A stretch of DNA of 64,000 bases from Bacillota bacterium (lineage in GTDB: Bacteria > Bacillota > Clostridia > Christensenellales > Aristaeellaceae): positions 124,001-188,000 of the forward strand of contig JAEYOW010000041.1 of NCBI GenBank assembly GCA_023411375.1, written 5' to 3'. Below, one piece after another: positions 14,858 to 23,108 of this stretch; position 1 is the first letter of the stretch; each line of letters starts with the position of its first letter. The notes beneath the pieces are model-generated. The model was given only the letters and a program-made list of their open reading frames with translations, did not search any database and was not told the DNA's origin. Made by a program: the position numbers and the translations under genes.

Positions 14858-16741
14858 TTATATTTCTACGCCGAACGGTTTGAGGTACGCTATGACTGCC
14901 TCAAGTGTCTCCGGATACTTGAGATATAGTGCTTCCTTTATCCACTGATGGTTAGTATCCATTGGTTTTAGCGGACAGCGAAAAACCTCCAGTAGCTTCT
15001 CGCTTATTGTCGGAGGAAGGTGAAGTCCGAAACAAATGCGAACCACGGTCTCGACACTTGGGGCAGTTTGTCCATTTAACGTCCTGCTTATTGTTTTGGG
15101 GTCTCGGTCAATGGCGTCACCGAGTTCGGTGTATTTCATGCCTCTCCAATTGAGTAACAGTTCCATACATTTTTCGGGGTCGTCCGTCATCTGTCTGCGG
15201 ATATCAAGCCATTCTGCCTGCTGCTTTTTCCGCATTGCCACTTGGCGCTCCTGGGGAGCGTTTTGATAACCGTTGTGATAGGTAATGTCGAAGGTAATGT
15301 CGCTCGCTTCACGATTCAAAAAGCAAGCCGTGTGGTATGCGTCCGACACCTTGCTGACGATTGTCATATCAAAGGCAAGGCAGCACTCATCCATATGAGC
15401 ACGGGCATAACCCGTTAGTTCAAGTTTGCCGTTTTCGCCCGCTTCAACATAAAGCGGAGCATTGTAAACATAGTGATTGTCTACAAAAAGGTAGTCGCCG
15501 TCTTTAGTCAGTTTCCATAATTCCGAGTTAACATACCGCTGAACTGCTGCATCCTGCGCCCCGATGGAAAAAGTCTGGTTCAGCTTTATAGCACCTTTTC
15601 GGAAACTATGTGGTTTGACATAGTGGCCATCGAGGTATGTAAATGTACCGACTGCTTCCTCAAATCCGAGTTCAACAAGGCGGATTTTCGCTGCTTGCTT
15701 TGAAACGCCGAAATCAGACTCAAGCTGCTGGATTACGGTTTCCATAACATCGATGGTATGTCTTGCATCCATTTTCCGCATAAAGTGAGTGATATATTCG
15801 TTGGCTTTTGCCCGGAAAGGCTCGGCAGGCATTTGGATTCTTGGAGCAAGTTGATTGGCTTGGCGCTCCATGAATTCCGTTGATCTTTTCGCAAGGGGCG
15901 AAGCTGCTCCGCCGGCAACCTCACAGCTAATAAACGATGCGTCCGGATTAAACAACTTCTCAAGTGTGAAAGCCTTACGATGCTTATCCCAATGAACGCA
16001 CTCATGGATAATTGTGTTGTTTACCGATCCCAGATTTCGCAATAGATACATCTGAGGGTCAACAAGAATGGTCTTTTCCGGGATGTTGGTCTCAATATCA
16101 CCGCCTGTTTCAGCATCAAATAAGGACACGTTGGTATTTTCAAAGAATATCTGTCCAAACACGGAGGCATCTTCTCGGATACGTTGTGTTTTCACGGTCA
16201 ATCCCAACCGCCCCGCAAGCACGGAAGGATCCACCCAAATCGGCGGTTTGCCCATCGGAACTATTGCGAGTGCCTCCGGGTAATGGCGTGTCAAAATGTC
16301 GTGCGCCGCTTTTTCCAGTTGGTCATAGGCAATGTAAGGGACAAGCGAATCATCAAGCGGGTTTTGCGCCCGGCTTTTGCCGTTGTAAGCAGAATAATCG
16401 AAAACTGTAAAGTCATCCAAATGGCGTTCAAGATTTCCCTGACATTTTACCATCATCCATACAGTCTTTTCTTCGGAATTATCATAATGATGGTCTGCTT
16501 CCGGGAAGGATAGCGAAAGAGACAGAGCAACATCAAACTGTATATCCATGCCCGGCAAATCGTCGACCCAGACGTGCTCTACCTTGACTTCATCGATTTC
16601 CGGCTGACCAACGCGATGGAGGCGGTAAAAGGTGAGGGAGGAGGCATCGAACTCGTCCTGCAGATACCGCTCGGCTATTTCCCAAAACTTGTTATCAAAC
16701 CTTTTTGCAATGTAGTCTTTGAATGAACAGTTCTGCACCAC
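14858..16741 (-). CDS. ImmA/IrrE-like metalloprotease with C-terminal XRE HTH
   Basis: A 627-residue, three-part protein. Residues about 1-165 are an uncharacterised N-terminal domain. The middle carries IIHECVHWDKH (residues about 246-256), an HExxH zinc-protease site of the ImmA/IrrE family. The C-terminal part has an XRE-type helix-turn-helix (KYTELGDAIDRDPKTISRTLNG, about residues 540-562). ImmA-type proteases cut repressors to switch on mobile elements or stress genes; here protease and DNA-binding domain are in one chain, with the HTH at the C-terminus. Start at GTG 16741, eight bases after GGAGG. Confidence 0.8.
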   Translation of the reverse strand: MVQNCSFKDYIAKRFDNKFWEIAERYLQDEFDASSLTFYRLHRVGQPEIDEVKVEHVWVDDLPGMDIQFDVALSLSLSFPEADHHYDNSEEKTVWMMVKCQGNLERHLDDFTVFDYSAYNGKSRAQNPLDDSLVPYIAYDQLEKAAHDILTRHYPEALAIVPMGKPPIWVDPSVLAGRLGLTVKTQRIREDASVFGQIFFENTNVSLFDAETGGDIETNIPEKTILVDPQMYLLRNLGSVNNTIIHECVHWDKHRKAFTLEKLFNPDASFISCEVAGGAASPLAKRSTEFMERQANQLAPRIQMPAEPFRAKANEYITHFMRKMDARHTIDVMETVIQQLESDFGVSKQAAKIRLVELGFEEAVGTFTYLDGHYVKPHSFRKGAIKLNQTFSIGAQDAAVQRYVNSELWKLTKDGDYLFVDNHYVYNAPLYVEAGENGKLELTGYARAHMDECCLAFDMTIVSKVSDAYHTACFLNREASDITFDITYHNGYQNAPQERQVAMRKKQQAEWLDIRRQMTDDPEKCMELLLNWRGMKYTELGDAIDRDPKTISRTLNGQTAPSVETVVRICFGLHLPPTISEKLLEVFRCPLKPMDTNHQWIKEALYLKYPETLEAVIAYLKPFGVEI

Positions 16742-16836
16742 CGTTGGCACCTCCTCATGTTTATGATGAAGGAACTGATTATTTTTTATCCTTCTAATTG
16801 ATACGGAGTGATTCTATTATCGCAGTTATGCCCATG

Positions 16837-17490
16837 TTATTTCACCCCTGCAATTTTTTCTCCGAGAACCGTGTCGCGTGTCAGGCCATGGTCAAGCGCA
16901 CGGTACATATACCGAGCGGCAATCGACGAATACGGCGACCACGGAGCACATCGCTTTATAATCGCCGCAGGCTTAAGGTCGTCCGTTTCATAAAGCCAGC
17001 GGTACGCCTGGAGAAAGGCACCATCCTCAAATGGCAGAACGTCCGGACGATTGAGGACGAAGATAAGGTACATTTTTGCCGACCATGTTCCGATACCACG
17101 GAGCGCGGTCAGTTTCTTGATCACCTCTTCATCAGGTAAATGCTCCAGTGCATTAAAGAACTGAGGTTGCTCTTCTGTCAGCGCGGCGATGTTCAGTATG
17201 TATTCGGCTTTGTTCTTACTCAGTCCAATTCTGCGCAAGGCGGGGGCATCGTGCCGAAGTATGGCATCCGCAGTAAGCGCGCCTCCGCACAGCGTGTACA
17301 GTCGCGCCGCAATTGCGTCCGCAGCTTTGTTCGACAACATCTGCCCGACAACGTTCTCCACGGTATGTTCGAACGGATCATTGTGCGGCGAGTATGAATT
17401 CTCACCATAGTGACGTATAACGAGCGCAAGCCGTTCATCAGCTTTGCACAAAGCGCATATTTCGGGTGAATCAAAAGTGTATTTTATCAT
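16837..17490 (-). CDS. DNA-3-methyladenine glycosylase II-like (HhH-GPD)
   Basis: Base-excision repair glycosylase of 217 residues, a single HhH-GPD domain without the N-terminal domain of E. coli AlkA. The helix-hairpin-helix is LTALRGIGTWSAKMYLIF, and the catalytic Asp is in VLPFEDGAFLQAYRW (around residue 148); the RCAPWSPYSSIAARYMYRA helix closes the fold. It lies between the protease gene and the restriction enzyme, divergent from the latter with 79 bp between the start codons. It may repair alkylated bases or off-target methylation, but the link to the restriction system is only positional. ATG 17490 follows AGGAG. Confidence 0.85.
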   Translation of the reverse strand: MIKYTFDSPEICALCKADERLALVIRHYGENSYSPHNDPFEHTVENVVGQMLSNKAADAIAARLYTLCGGALTADAILRHDAPALRRIGLSKNKAEYILNIAALTEEQPQFFNALEHLPDEEVIKKLTALRGIGTWSAKMYLIFVLNRPDVLPFEDGAFLQAYRWLYETDDLKPAAIIKRCAPWSPYSSIAARYMYRALDHGLTRDTVLGEKIAGVK

Positions 17491-17507
17491 AAATGCTCCT
17501 GTGGTGA

Positions 17508-17536
17508 TTGTGGAAAGTGTTGCTTTATAGTATAAT
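17508..17536 (+). promoter_or_regulatory. Promoter of the restriction endonuclease
   Basis: TTGTGG, 17-bp spacer, TATAAT on the plus strand, 34 bp before the start codon. A weaker leftward -10 (TATACT on the minus strand) overlaps it and may serve the glycosylase gene. Confidence 0.6.
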
Positions 17537-17569
17537 ACGATATTAACATTTTTGTCGAGGGTGAGAATA

Positions 17570-19192
17570 ATGCCAAGAGAAATGTATGACGCAAATGCGG
17601 AATTTTTAAAATATCAGGACGAAATAGCGAACTCTCCGGTGTACGCCGGTATGCCCGATTTGAGATATGAGGATGGCTCGATACAATGGGAAGCACCGTC
17701 AAATCGCTCCGGCGGTCAATTCCGCGATTCACACGATAGGCGCTTGCAGTGGTGGCGGGATAAAGCCGAGTCAATCGGTATAAGCACCCGTGAAAACCGG
17801 TGGATCAGCAAGACGGCGAAAGCCATACACCCCACAAAGGTGAAGCCGTGTAAAAAATGCGGTCGTTACCTTGATATACGCTATTGCTATTTTTCTTCTA
17901 TTCTATTCCACCGAGTTGAGTCGTTGCCGTTCTTTCGGGGTGATATTGAGATTAACTACCTGACAAACATTTTTGATTTCATCCCGCAATTTATTGAACT
18001 CTACGGTGAGCGCGCACTGCGGATTCTCCCAGCGCTTTTATCGTGTAAACAGGTACCCGACCCTCCGATACTCAGAACCGCCGAGGAATGGCAGTCGTGG
18101 ATTGAGAATGTTTACATCGTCGCCGAGCCGAGTTTACTCAGTCCAGGCGCTATGTCTAATGCGCCTGACAGACTTGATGGTTTCCACTCTTTCAACCGCT
18201 GCTGTCGCTCCACCGCAGATAAAGGGCGTTCGAAAGCAAATCTTGCGCTTTACAGCACCGATAGGCGCGCATTTGAGCATTGGGTGGACGGGAACTGGGT
18301 CGCCGCGAATATGTTAATGGGCCTTATCAACTCGAACCCTCATCTGAAAGTGGAGCATTGTCTCAACGGCGAGGGTGAGGATCACCCTCGCCCATGTTCA
18401 GCAGATCACATCGGTCCAATATCGTTGGGTTTTGCTCACCGTCCCGAGTTTCAACTTCTCTGCAAGCCGTGTAATAGCGCAAAGAACAACAGGCTGTATT
18501 ACTCTGACGTTGTTAATCTTCGCCGCGCAGAGAAAAACGGCGAAGTAGTGACATCGTGGTATATGGAAGACCTTTGGCAAAGGCTCAATGGTAACGTCAC
18601 GGATACGGACACCGCGCTGCGACTTTATCGGGTACTAAGAGATAACCGACATAACGCGATGATGACTCTCGCGGGGTACAAAGATGCCGGGCATTGTCTG
18701 TTCCTGTACACGTTTCTGAATCTACAGTACGCCGATTACAACTATGAAATCACCGGTTATGGCGTCAAAAACCACATTGTCACCGCTGAATTCAAGATGA
18801 CGCCATCACAGTTGCTGTACGTTAAAGAACAAAAGGCTCGGCGTGTCCGCGTCGCCTTCGGGTCATTGGCAGAGTATAGCTTAAAGGAAAACCGCAATGG
18901 ATTCAACATCGACCTTGAGGAGAACCGCGCATTATTTGATAAGAGCATCGCGGCCTTAGAATCCGCCGGGGACGAGTACCGCAAGTATAACAATCGCTTA
19001 ATCGCGCTTCTGGATGGCAACGAATTATCGGAGGAGGATCTCCGTAGCTTCGTCTCCAACGTGCCGGATATCGTAAAGAACGAGAACATTGTGTTTGCCC
19101 GGCAATGCGTCATGAGGATTATGAACAACATAGCGCGGCATCTCGCGGGGAAATGGGATGACCTGCGATATTCGCGTGATCTTTCCGAATAG
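17570..19192 (+). CDS. Type IIS restriction endonuclease, Eco31I/BsaI/Esp3I family
   Basis: Cuts unmodified DNA outside an asymmetric site. The 540-residue length matches Eco31I/BsaI. The sequence has the family's YAGMPDLRYEDGSIQWEAPS start, KPCKKCGRYLDI zinc-like pair, LLSPGAMSNAPDRLDGFHSF, and the HNH core CSADHIGPISLGF...CNSAKNNR. D279, H280 and N302 have the same 23-residue spacing I recall for the catalytic residues of Eco31I. The likely target is therefore GGTCTC (inference). ATG 17570 follows GAGGGTGA. The gene converges on the fused methyltransferase gene, its expected partner. Confidence 0.9.
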   Translation: MPREMYDANAEFLKYQDEIANSPVYAGMPDLRYEDGSIQWEAPSNRSGGQFRDSHDRRLQWWRDKAESIGISTRENRWISKTAKAIHPTKVKPCKKCGRYLDIRYCYFSSILFHRVESLPFFRGDIEINYLTNIFDFIPQFIELYGERALRILPALLSCKQVPDPPILRTAEEWQSWIENVYIVAEPSLLSPGAMSNAPDRLDGFHSFNRCCRSTADKGRSKANLALYSTDRRAFEHWVDGNWVAANMLMGLINSNPHLKVEHCLNGEGEDHPRPCSADHIGPISLGFAHRPEFQLLCKPCNSAKNNRLYYSDVVNLRRAEKNGEVVTSWYMEDLWQRLNGNVTDTDTALRLYRVLRDNRHNAMMTLAGYKDAGHCLFLYTFLNLQYADYNYEITGYGVKNHIVTAEFKMTPSQLLYVKEQKARRVRVAFGSLAEYSLKENRNGFNIDLEENRALFDKSIAALESAGDEYRKYNNRLIALLDGNELSEEDLRSFVSNVPDIVKNENIVFARQCVMRIMNNIARHLAGKWDDLRYSRDLSE

Positions 19193-19197
19193 CGTCA

Positions 19198-19221
19198 AGA
19201 GCTGGGGTACTGGCTCTTTTT
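19198..19221 (+). terminator. Terminator between restriction and methyltransferase genes
   Basis: AGAGC/GCTCT stem with a 10-nt loop followed by TTTT, just after the endonuclease stop codon. The convergent methyltransferase gene ends 5 bp beyond it. Confidence 0.55.
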
Positions 19222-19225
19222 GCGT

Positions 19226-22147
19226 TTACTGCGACTTTATTCGGGCAATATAAACTTCAGCAGTTATAGCACCGCGCATAAACGACTGATAATCACTCTC
19301 CGGCGCGGTCGCATACTGCTTGCCGCTGCCATCCTCTCCGGCATAGACGGTCGGCAAGTCTGACAGGGCCTCCTTGGCGCTCGTAACGTCGGGGAGTTTT
19401 TTTTCGCCCGTGTCAATTGTCATCTGTTGTGACTCGGCTTTTGGCACTTTCGTTATGGGCTTCATAGTATAGCCGTCGACAACTTCTTTGCTAGACCCAA
19501 TGACGATGACTCGCTCGCGTCGTTGGGGAACGCCATATTCGGCGCAGTTAAACTTGAATGTTTTTATGGACTCGACGCTTCGGTTCAAATCCTTTTTAAT
19601 CATTTCGAAGAAGCGCCCCTGTTCAAAGTTCAGAATACCCGTGACGTTTTCAAACACAAAGCCATAAGGTTTGATTCTGCTCAGGACATCGGTGTATGAC
19701 TTGAACAGCCAGTTTCGTTGGTCGTTCATGTTGTCATAACGGTTCGCGGTGGAGAAACCCTGGCAGGGTGGTCCGCCGATTACGAATAGTGGAAGTTCCG
19801 GATTCTCAGCCATCGCTTTCCAGCACCGTTCAACGATAGCGTCAATAATCCCCTCAGTCGTGATATCTCCGCAGATGGTGTCCTCTTGGATATTCGCTTT
19901 GTGTGTTTCAATTGCGGCGGCGTTGATATCGCTGCCGATTATGGGTTTCCACCCTGCCCAGGTGAATCCGAGTGACAGCCCTCCCGCACCACAGAACAGG
20001 TCGACAAATTGCCCTTTGAATGGTAACGCCGCGGCTAATTGATACGCCAAGAGCGGAGGTACCGCATTGCCTATTTGGTCGTTAATTGCGGACAGCGAAC
20101 CCTTGAATTCAAAGCAGTCTGGAAACGACTGTATACGCGCTGCTTCGCGTTGCGTGAGCGTTCGCTCCTGACCGTAGTGAATATTACAACCGTTCCCTGG
20201 GCGCGGGAAATATGTGCTGATTGTATATGCCGGCATATCCTCACGTAAACGGCCATAGTATGTTGACCGGCTACCTTTTCCGGCTTTGAAACTCTCGCGG
20301 ATTTGCACCAGTCTCTGCGATGGCACCGACTCGGGTATGTTCTTCCAATTCCCGCCCTGTGGAACATATGATATGATTTGTTTGTCAAGGTCAGAGAGTT
20401 TCGGTGCATAGTGGTTCGGAATAATCACACGGTTATCATCGGTGGCATAAATCTTCTCTGCAGCAATGCGGAGTTTTGTTAATTCCTCGTCCGTCAGAGC
20501 AAAGGTGCCGACGACATGCAGAAAATCCGCAGCCGACAAATTATACGCTTTTGCAACAAGGCATTCAAGCTCATCCATCGCGTCAGTGTCGCCCGATGTT
20601 AATGCGCTGTCGACGAGCGCGACAATGCGCTCCGCGTAATCATTTTTGGATGGCGGGATGGGTATGGTTTTCAAAACACCGCTTGGAACGTGGTTCGTCA
20701 CAAGCTGCCGTCGCGCCTGGAACTCGAATACCATCGAATTCATCACCGAAAGGATATATGCAAGCTCGGCGTGGGAAGCGCCTGGTATGTAGACAACACC
20801 GAGGGAATTCCCGGTCACAGTTCCGGCGGGTATAATAGTTGCTTGCATCCGTCGCTTCTGCGATGACCGCGAAACGTCCCGCCAAGCGATACGTTCATAC
20901 TTAGTCGATTCCGGCGCGGTTTTAGTTTCCTCCGCGTTTAGATATCGCATCGCTTCTTCCGTCATACAAGAATATCGTCCGACCATAAAACCCTTAATAA
21001 AATGCAACGTCCCCGAATCCGAGAGCCGCTCACCAATACGGGTTTCGTCAAGCTCACGCCCAATTTTCAAGTTTGGATATTCTGACAAAGGTTTTAGAAG
21101 CTTGAGCTGATTTGCGATAGCAAACAGCGTTTCGTCATATCCAAACGGCATTACATACTTCGAGGATCGCATAAACTTCAAACTCGCACCATCTAAGACA
21201 GCGTCTTTCCGGTTCCGTTCCTTGTCAAAGACGGTCGAAGTGAACTCCACGGTTGTGGCATCGCTCTTTTGTAGCACAATAGTCGCGCTCGATTGGTCAA
21301 CGGAACCAAACAGCTTAAGTTCCGCGGGGTAGTATGCGACAGCTTTAACGGAATGCTCGTCAAATATCCATTTTCTAAGCGACTCTGAAACCTGGTCAGC
21401 GAAGAACGAGGCGGGCAGTACAATCCCGCAAACTCCTTCCTGGGCGGTTAGCCTCATCGCACACTCCGCACCGAGACGCGATAGATTAATCCCCCAGCGT
21501 CCAAATTTCTTTTTCGGCATTGAGTATGTGCAGAACTTTCCGAGTAAATTTCCGTACTCTTCCGTCGCGCGCTCATAGGCTGTCCATTTGTCCTCCGACG
21601 AGAGGTGTCTTATATCTTCTTTCTTCGGTTTGAGAATGCACCACGGAGGATTGGTTATGCACACGTCATACTTACCTCTGTGCGCGGTTGCGCCGATAAA
21701 TGAGTCTCCCGTGATCGCGTCCACGAGGATAGAAAGCCCGGGAGCTTGCTTCGACAGCGATAACACGCTGTTTTTCGCGAACTCTACGGCGGTGCTGTCA
21801 ACGTCCCAAAGAGAAACGAAAATTCGCTCTATACCTTGTGATTTGTCTGAAGCTATAAATTCTTCGATGAAGTGATACGCAAGCCGCCCGTCGCCACAGA
21901 ACGGGTCGATTATATGCAACTCTGTGCCCGATAGATTAAGGCTGTCAATAATAGTATTTACCATCTCCGCGTAGATGAATTCATGTGTATAAAAGCGGCC
22001 TGTCAATTTAGAGTAATGGCTGTCGTCATCGGAGAACTGCTCTTTGAGAAAAGAGTAATAATTGGTACTCGCGCTTTCGGTGTTTTGCTCCGAAGTCTCG
22101 GGAATAATGCCGCAGTTTTCCGCCGCAGTTATCTGAGTGTTCGTCAT
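19226..22147 (-). CDS. Fused N6-adenine and circularly permuted C5-cytosine methyltransferase
   Basis: Modification enzyme of 973 residues holding two methyltransferases. The N-terminal half is an adenine enzyme: IIDPFCGDGRL (SAM site) and CITNPPWCI (catalytic NPPW, near residue 166). The C-terminal half is a C5-cytosine enzyme with shuffled motifs: IX (TQREAARIQSFPD, near 669) and X (GNAVPPLLA) come before I (FVDLFCGAGGLSLGF, near 712), then IV (GGPPCQGFS, near 794), VI (FENV) and VIII (QRRERVIVIG). Two activities fit an asymmetric site such as GGTCTC, whose strands need different marks. ATG 22147 shares a 4-bp overlap with the HTH gene. Confidence 0.92.
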   Translation of the reverse strand: MTNTQITAAENCGIIPETSEQNTESASTNYYSFLKEQFSDDDSHYSKLTGRFYTHEFIYAEMVNTIIDSLNLSGTELHIIDPFCGDGRLAYHFIEEFIASDKSQGIERIFVSLWDVDSTAVEFAKNSVLSLSKQAPGLSILVDAITGDSFIGATAHRGKYDVCITNPPWCILKPKKEDIRHLSSEDKWTAYERATEEYGNLLGKFCTYSMPKKKFGRWGINLSRLGAECAMRLTAQEGVCGIVLPASFFADQVSESLRKWIFDEHSVKAVAYYPAELKLFGSVDQSSATIVLQKSDATTVEFTSTVFDKERNRKDAVLDGASLKFMRSSKYVMPFGYDETLFAIANQLKLLKPLSEYPNLKIGRELDETRIGERLSDSGTLHFIKGFMVGRYSCMTEEAMRYLNAEETKTAPESTKYERIAWRDVSRSSQKRRMQATIIPAGTVTGNSLGVVYIPGASHAELAYILSVMNSMVFEFQARRQLVTNHVPSGVLKTIPIPPSKNDYAERIVALVDSALTSGDTDAMDELECLVAKAYNLSAADFLHVVGTFALTDEELTKLRIAAEKIYATDDNRVIIPNHYAPKLSDLDKQIISYVPQGGNWKNIPESVPSQRLVQIRESFKAGKGSRSTYYGRLREDMPAYTISTYFPRPGNGCNIHYGQERTLTQREAARIQSFPDCFEFKGSLSAINDQIGNAVPPLLAYQLAAALPFKGQFVDLFCGAGGLSLGFTWAGWKPIIGSDINAAAIETHKANIQEDTICGDITTEGIIDAIVERCWKAMAENPELPLFVIGGPPCQGFSTANRYDNMNDQRNWLFKSYTDVLSRIKPYGFVFENVTGILNFEQGRFFEMIKKDLNRSVESIKTFKFNCAEYGVPQRRERVIVIGSSKEVVDGYTMKPITKVPKAESQQMTIDTGEKKLPDVTSAKEALSDLPTVYAGEDGSGKQYATAPESDYQSFMRGAITAEVYIARIKSQ

Positions 22148-22362
22148 GGCGCTTTCACCTCGTCCGAGACGACTTCCATAATGTCGCCTATATCGCAATT
22201 CAACGTCCGGCAAATTTTAAGAAGGACTTCCATGCTGACGTTTTCGCTTTTAGACATCTTCGTTATCGACGCCCAGCTAACTCCCGATGCCGCCTTCAAG
22301 TCCTTCTTTAACATATCCTTATCTATGAGCAGTTTCCACAGTTTCTTGTAACTAACTGACAT
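22144..22362 (-). CDS. XRE-family controller-like protein of the restriction system
   Basis: A 72-residue single helix-turn-helix domain (LWKLLIDKDMLKKDLKAASG then VSWASITKMSKSENVSMEVL). Small XRE proteins translated just before a methyltransferase act as C proteins that time restriction-modification expression. The start is ATG 22362 behind GGGGTGA; its stop overlaps the methyltransferase start. A perfect dyad between the -35 and -10 of its own promoter (22417-22432) is a likely binding site. Confidence 0.82.
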   Translation of the reverse strand: MSVSYKKLWKLLIDKDMLKKDLKAASGVSWASITKMSKSENVSMEVLLKICRTLNCDIGDIMEVVSDEVKAP

Positions 22363-22407
22363 GCCGCTCTCACCCCTTGCCTTGCCTCTGATAATTATAT
22401 CGCACTC

Positions 22408-22436
22408 ATTGTACCAAAAACAGGACTGTTTTGCAA
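22408..22436 (-). promoter_or_regulatory. Promoter and operator of the controller-methyltransferase operon
   Basis: Minus strand TTGCAA, 17-bp spacer, TACAAT. A perfect two-fold repeat AAAACAG-GA-CTGTTTT (22417-22432) fills the spacer, an arrangement that fits autorepression by the HTH protein. Confidence 0.65.
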
Positions 22437-22487
22437 GATAAAAACAATAATAAACTCTGTAAATAGGAGAATATACGTAATAATATA

Positions 22488-22516
22488 TTGAATTAGCTCT
22501 TCCTATGTGATATAAT
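22488..22516 (+). promoter_or_regulatory. Promoter of the kinase-PIN-ASCH operon
   Basis: TTGAAT, 17-bp spacer, TATAAT reading right. An 8-bp inverted repeat TCCTATGT (22501-22508) / ACATAGGA (22552-22559) flanks the predicted transcription start and reaches the ribosome site, a possible operator. Confidence 0.7.
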
Positions 22517-22565
22517 AAATACATAACTACGTTAATCTAGCAGTTAGAGCAACATAGGAGCAATG

Positions 22566-23105
22566 ATGATCGGTTCAACGATATTCATCGCCGGAGTATA
22601 CGGAACAGGCAAAAGCACTTTATGCTCTACGTTATCTGTACGGCTTCATATCCCAGCGTTCTCGGCAGGCGATTTGATCAGTGCGATAAACGGCGAGCAG
22701 TACGGTGCCAATAAAGCGGTTGCCGACATGGGAAACAACCAGACACTGTTAGTTGAGCGTGTGCGGGAGCTCAATCGGGAGAATGAAAGGATTATCCTCG
22801 CCGGGCATTTCTGCATATTCAACTCCAACAACGTCGTTGACGTGTTGCCCGAGTCCGTATACCACGCGCTAAACATCACTCGAATAGTTTTACTAGAGGC
22901 AGATACTCAAACAATCATTGATCATTTGAAGAGGCGCGACGGTAAGAACTATTCGAAAGAGAGTGTTACCGCCCTGTCAGACAAAGAACGGGAGCAGAGC
23001 GAGCGGATTGCCGCACAGCTAAAATGTCCACTTGATATATATAAAATGGCGTTTACGGATGAAGACCTAGATTATGTCGCTACGCTACTTTACATAGGAG
23101 GATAA
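22566..23105 (+). CDS. P-loop kinase-like ATPase of a putative defence operon
   Basis: A 179-residue single P-loop domain related to adenylate-kinase-like or AAA_17 proteins. Walker A is GVYGTGKST (residues about 9-17), followed by SAGDLI, as in small-molecule kinases, IILAGHFC in the Walker B position, and a lid-like HLKRRDGKNYSKES. The substrate is unknown. The second ATG at 22566 is better spaced from AGGAG than the ATG just before it. It ends 3 bp before the PIN gene and shares its promoter, so they probably act together. Confidence 0.75.
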   Translation: MIGSTIFIAGVYGTGKSTLCSTLSVRLHIPAFSAGDLISAINGEQYGANKAVADMGNNQTLLVERVRELNRENERIILAGHFCIFNSNNVVDVLPESVYHALNITRIVLLEADTQTIIDHLKRRDGKNYSKESVTALSDKEREQSERIAAQLKCPLDIYKMAFTDEDLDYVATLLYIGG

Positions 23106-23108
23106 GCC

